DNA of 33,262 nucleotides from Lachnospiraceae bacterium (lineage in GTDB: Bacteria > Bacillota > Clostridia > Lachnospirales > Lachnospiraceae): positions 1 to 33,262 of the forward strand of contig JAUNNN010000025.1 in the NCBI GenBank assembly GCA_030531435.1. Reading direction: 5' to 3'. The position numbers were made by a program, and so were the translations under genes. Shown piece by piece: positions 32,365 to 33,262 of this stretch (position 1 is its first letter; every line of letters starts with the position of its first letter). Below the pieces are notes generated by a model. The model ran no database searches. It saw nothing but the letters and a program-made list of their open reading frames with translations, and was not told the origin of the DNA.

Positions 32365-32396
32365 ATTGTACAATGAAAATTTAAAGGAGGTGCCCT

Positions 32397-33262
32397 GTGC
32401 AATTAGCGTATGTTGCTGTTGCTGTGGTTGTCCTCTTGGTTGCAGTTGTAATTGCTTATAAGCTTGGTTTCAATAGCCGTAACAAAAAAGACGGTGAGAA
32501 ACTTGAAAATGCAGAAGCTAAAGCAAGAGAAATTATTGATAATGCTCTTAAAACTGCTGAAGAAAAGAAACGTGAAGGGTTACTTGAAGTAAAGGAAGAA
32601 TCAATCCGTACAAGGAACGAGCTCGAGAAAGAAACGAAGGAGAGACGAGCTGAGGTTTCACGTTTGGAGAGACGTATTCAGCAGAAAGAAGAAAATGTTG
32701 ATAAAAAGACTGAACAGTTAGAAAGACGTGAGCAGTCATTAGCAGCCAAAGAAGAAAACCTGGCTAAACAGAAGGAAGAAATTTCTAGATTAAATGAGCA
32801 GCGTGTACAGGAACTTGAACGAATCTCAGGATTAACCTCCGACCAGGCAAAAGAATATCTGTTAAAAGTTGTTGAAGATGATGTTAAACATGAGACTGCA
32901 GTTCGTCTTAAAGAGATGGAACAGCAGATCAAAGAAGAATCATCTAAAAAAGCAAAGGATATCGTTGTTACTGCAATACAGAAATGTGCTGCAGATCACG
33001 TTGCAGAGACTACAGTATCAGTAGTTCAGCTTCCTAACGATGAAATGAAGGGAAGAATTATCGGACGTGAAGGACGTAATATCCGTACTCTTGAAACACT
33101 TACCGGTGTAGAGCTTATTATTGATGATACTCCTGAAGCAGTAGTTCTTTCAGGCTTTGATCCAGTAAGACGTGAGATAGCAAGAATTGCTCTTGAAAAG
33201 CTCATCGTTGATGGAAGAATTCATCCAGCTCGTATTGAAGAGATGGTTGAAAAGGCTCAGAA
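32397..33262 (+). CDS. rny: Ribonuclease Y, 5' part
   Basis: RNase Y is the membrane-bound endoribonuclease that initiates much of mRNA decay in Firmicutes. The gene runs off the window: 288 of about 520 residues are present. The start is a GTG at 32397, 5 bases after a very strong AAAGGAGGT. Residues 3-22 form the membrane anchor ([20 protein letters not shown]). A long charged coiled coil spans about 30-190. The KH domain begins near 205 with [20 protein letters not shown] and [19 protein letters not shown]. The catalytic HD domain lies beyond the end. It follows recA-recX as in many clostridia. Confidence 0.97.
   Translation, partial: MQLAYVAVAVVVLLVAVVIAYKLGFNSRNKKDGEKLENAEAKAREIIDNALKTAEEKKREGLLEVKEESIRTRNELEKETKERRAEVSRLERRIQQKEENVDKKTEQLERREQSLAAKEENLAKQKEEISRLNEQRVQELERISGLTSDQAKEYLLKVVEDDVKHETAVRLKEMEQQIKEESSKKAKDIVVTAIQKCAADHVAETTVSVVQLPNDEMKGRIIGREGRNIRTLETLTGVELIIDDTPEAVVLSGFDPVRREIARIALEKLIVDGRIHPARIEEMVEKAQ

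Noticed and set aside
1-33262. CRISPR arrays, tRNA or rRNA genes, insertion sequences, prophage
   Set aside because: No regularly spaced repeats, no cloverleaf or rRNA motifs, and no transposase or phage genes were seen on either strand.

Overview
The window is a stretch of core chromosome from an AT-rich Gram-positive bacterium, most probably a member of the Lachnospiraceae (Bacillota, Clostridia; Butyrivibrio/Pseudobutyrivibrio/Roseburia type). The reasons are the gene orders asp23-nusB-xseA-xseB-dxs-tlyA-nadK-argR-recN and pgsA-cinA-recA-recX-rny, strong Shine-Dalgarno sites, near-consensus sigma-A promoters, Bacillus-type LexA boxes at recA and a BirA-type operator at bioY. The family assignment is an inference. 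I recognised no phage, insertion sequence, CRISPR array, tRNA or rRNA.

Layout. (1) 3-1559: 3' end of pnp and a small membrane protein, closed by a clear terminator. (2) 1560-2020: a 461-base gap with two perfect inverted DnaA boxes, a small palindrome and a promoter. (3) 2021-6092: deoB, prfC and a transglutaminase-like lipoprotein. (4) 6186-14048: nine tightly packed or overlapping genes (asp23, nusB, xseA, xseB, dxs, tlyA, nadK, argR, recN). The ispA, folD, spoIVB and spo0A genes often found in this neighbourhood are missing here. (5) 14083-17243: a membrane-anchored 5'-nucleotidase family enzyme, apparently from a nearly leaderless mRNA, overlapping a membrane protein with a probable internal duplication. 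(6) 17303-19105: glgA and an 88-residue protein separated by a spacer with two mutually exclusive stems. (7) 19362-20299: bioY translationally coupled to a cysteine-rich DUF1284 protein. (8) 20565-21896: a MATE transporter with a promoter-embedded palindrome and a hairpin at its ribosome-binding site. (9) 21928-25961: rqcH on the minus strand, divergent from a GH3 beta-glucosidase. (10) 26041-30221: yicC, gmk, rpoZ, rimO, pgsA and a stand-alone pncC/cinA C-terminal domain. (11) 30457-33262: recA with two LexA boxes, recX, a hairpin-rich spacer, and the 5' part of rny (RNase Y), which runs off the end.

How the genes fit together. RNA decay is represented at both ends (pnp, rny) and by yicC. 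Translation and its rescue are covered by prfC, rimO, tlyA and rqcH. DNA repair is covered by xseAB, recN, recA and recX. Nucleotide and cofactor metabolism is covered by deoB, gmk, nadK, pncC, dxs and bioY. Most of this is ordinary housekeeping DNA. The less ordinary signals lie in the spacers: DnaA boxes before deoB, an overlapping BirA site at bioY, alternative stems before the 88-residue gene, an unassigned operator at the MATE gene, and a multi-hairpin region before rny. I found no clear new multigene system; the best unexplored pairings are bioY-DUF1284 and the nucleotidase with its membrane partner.
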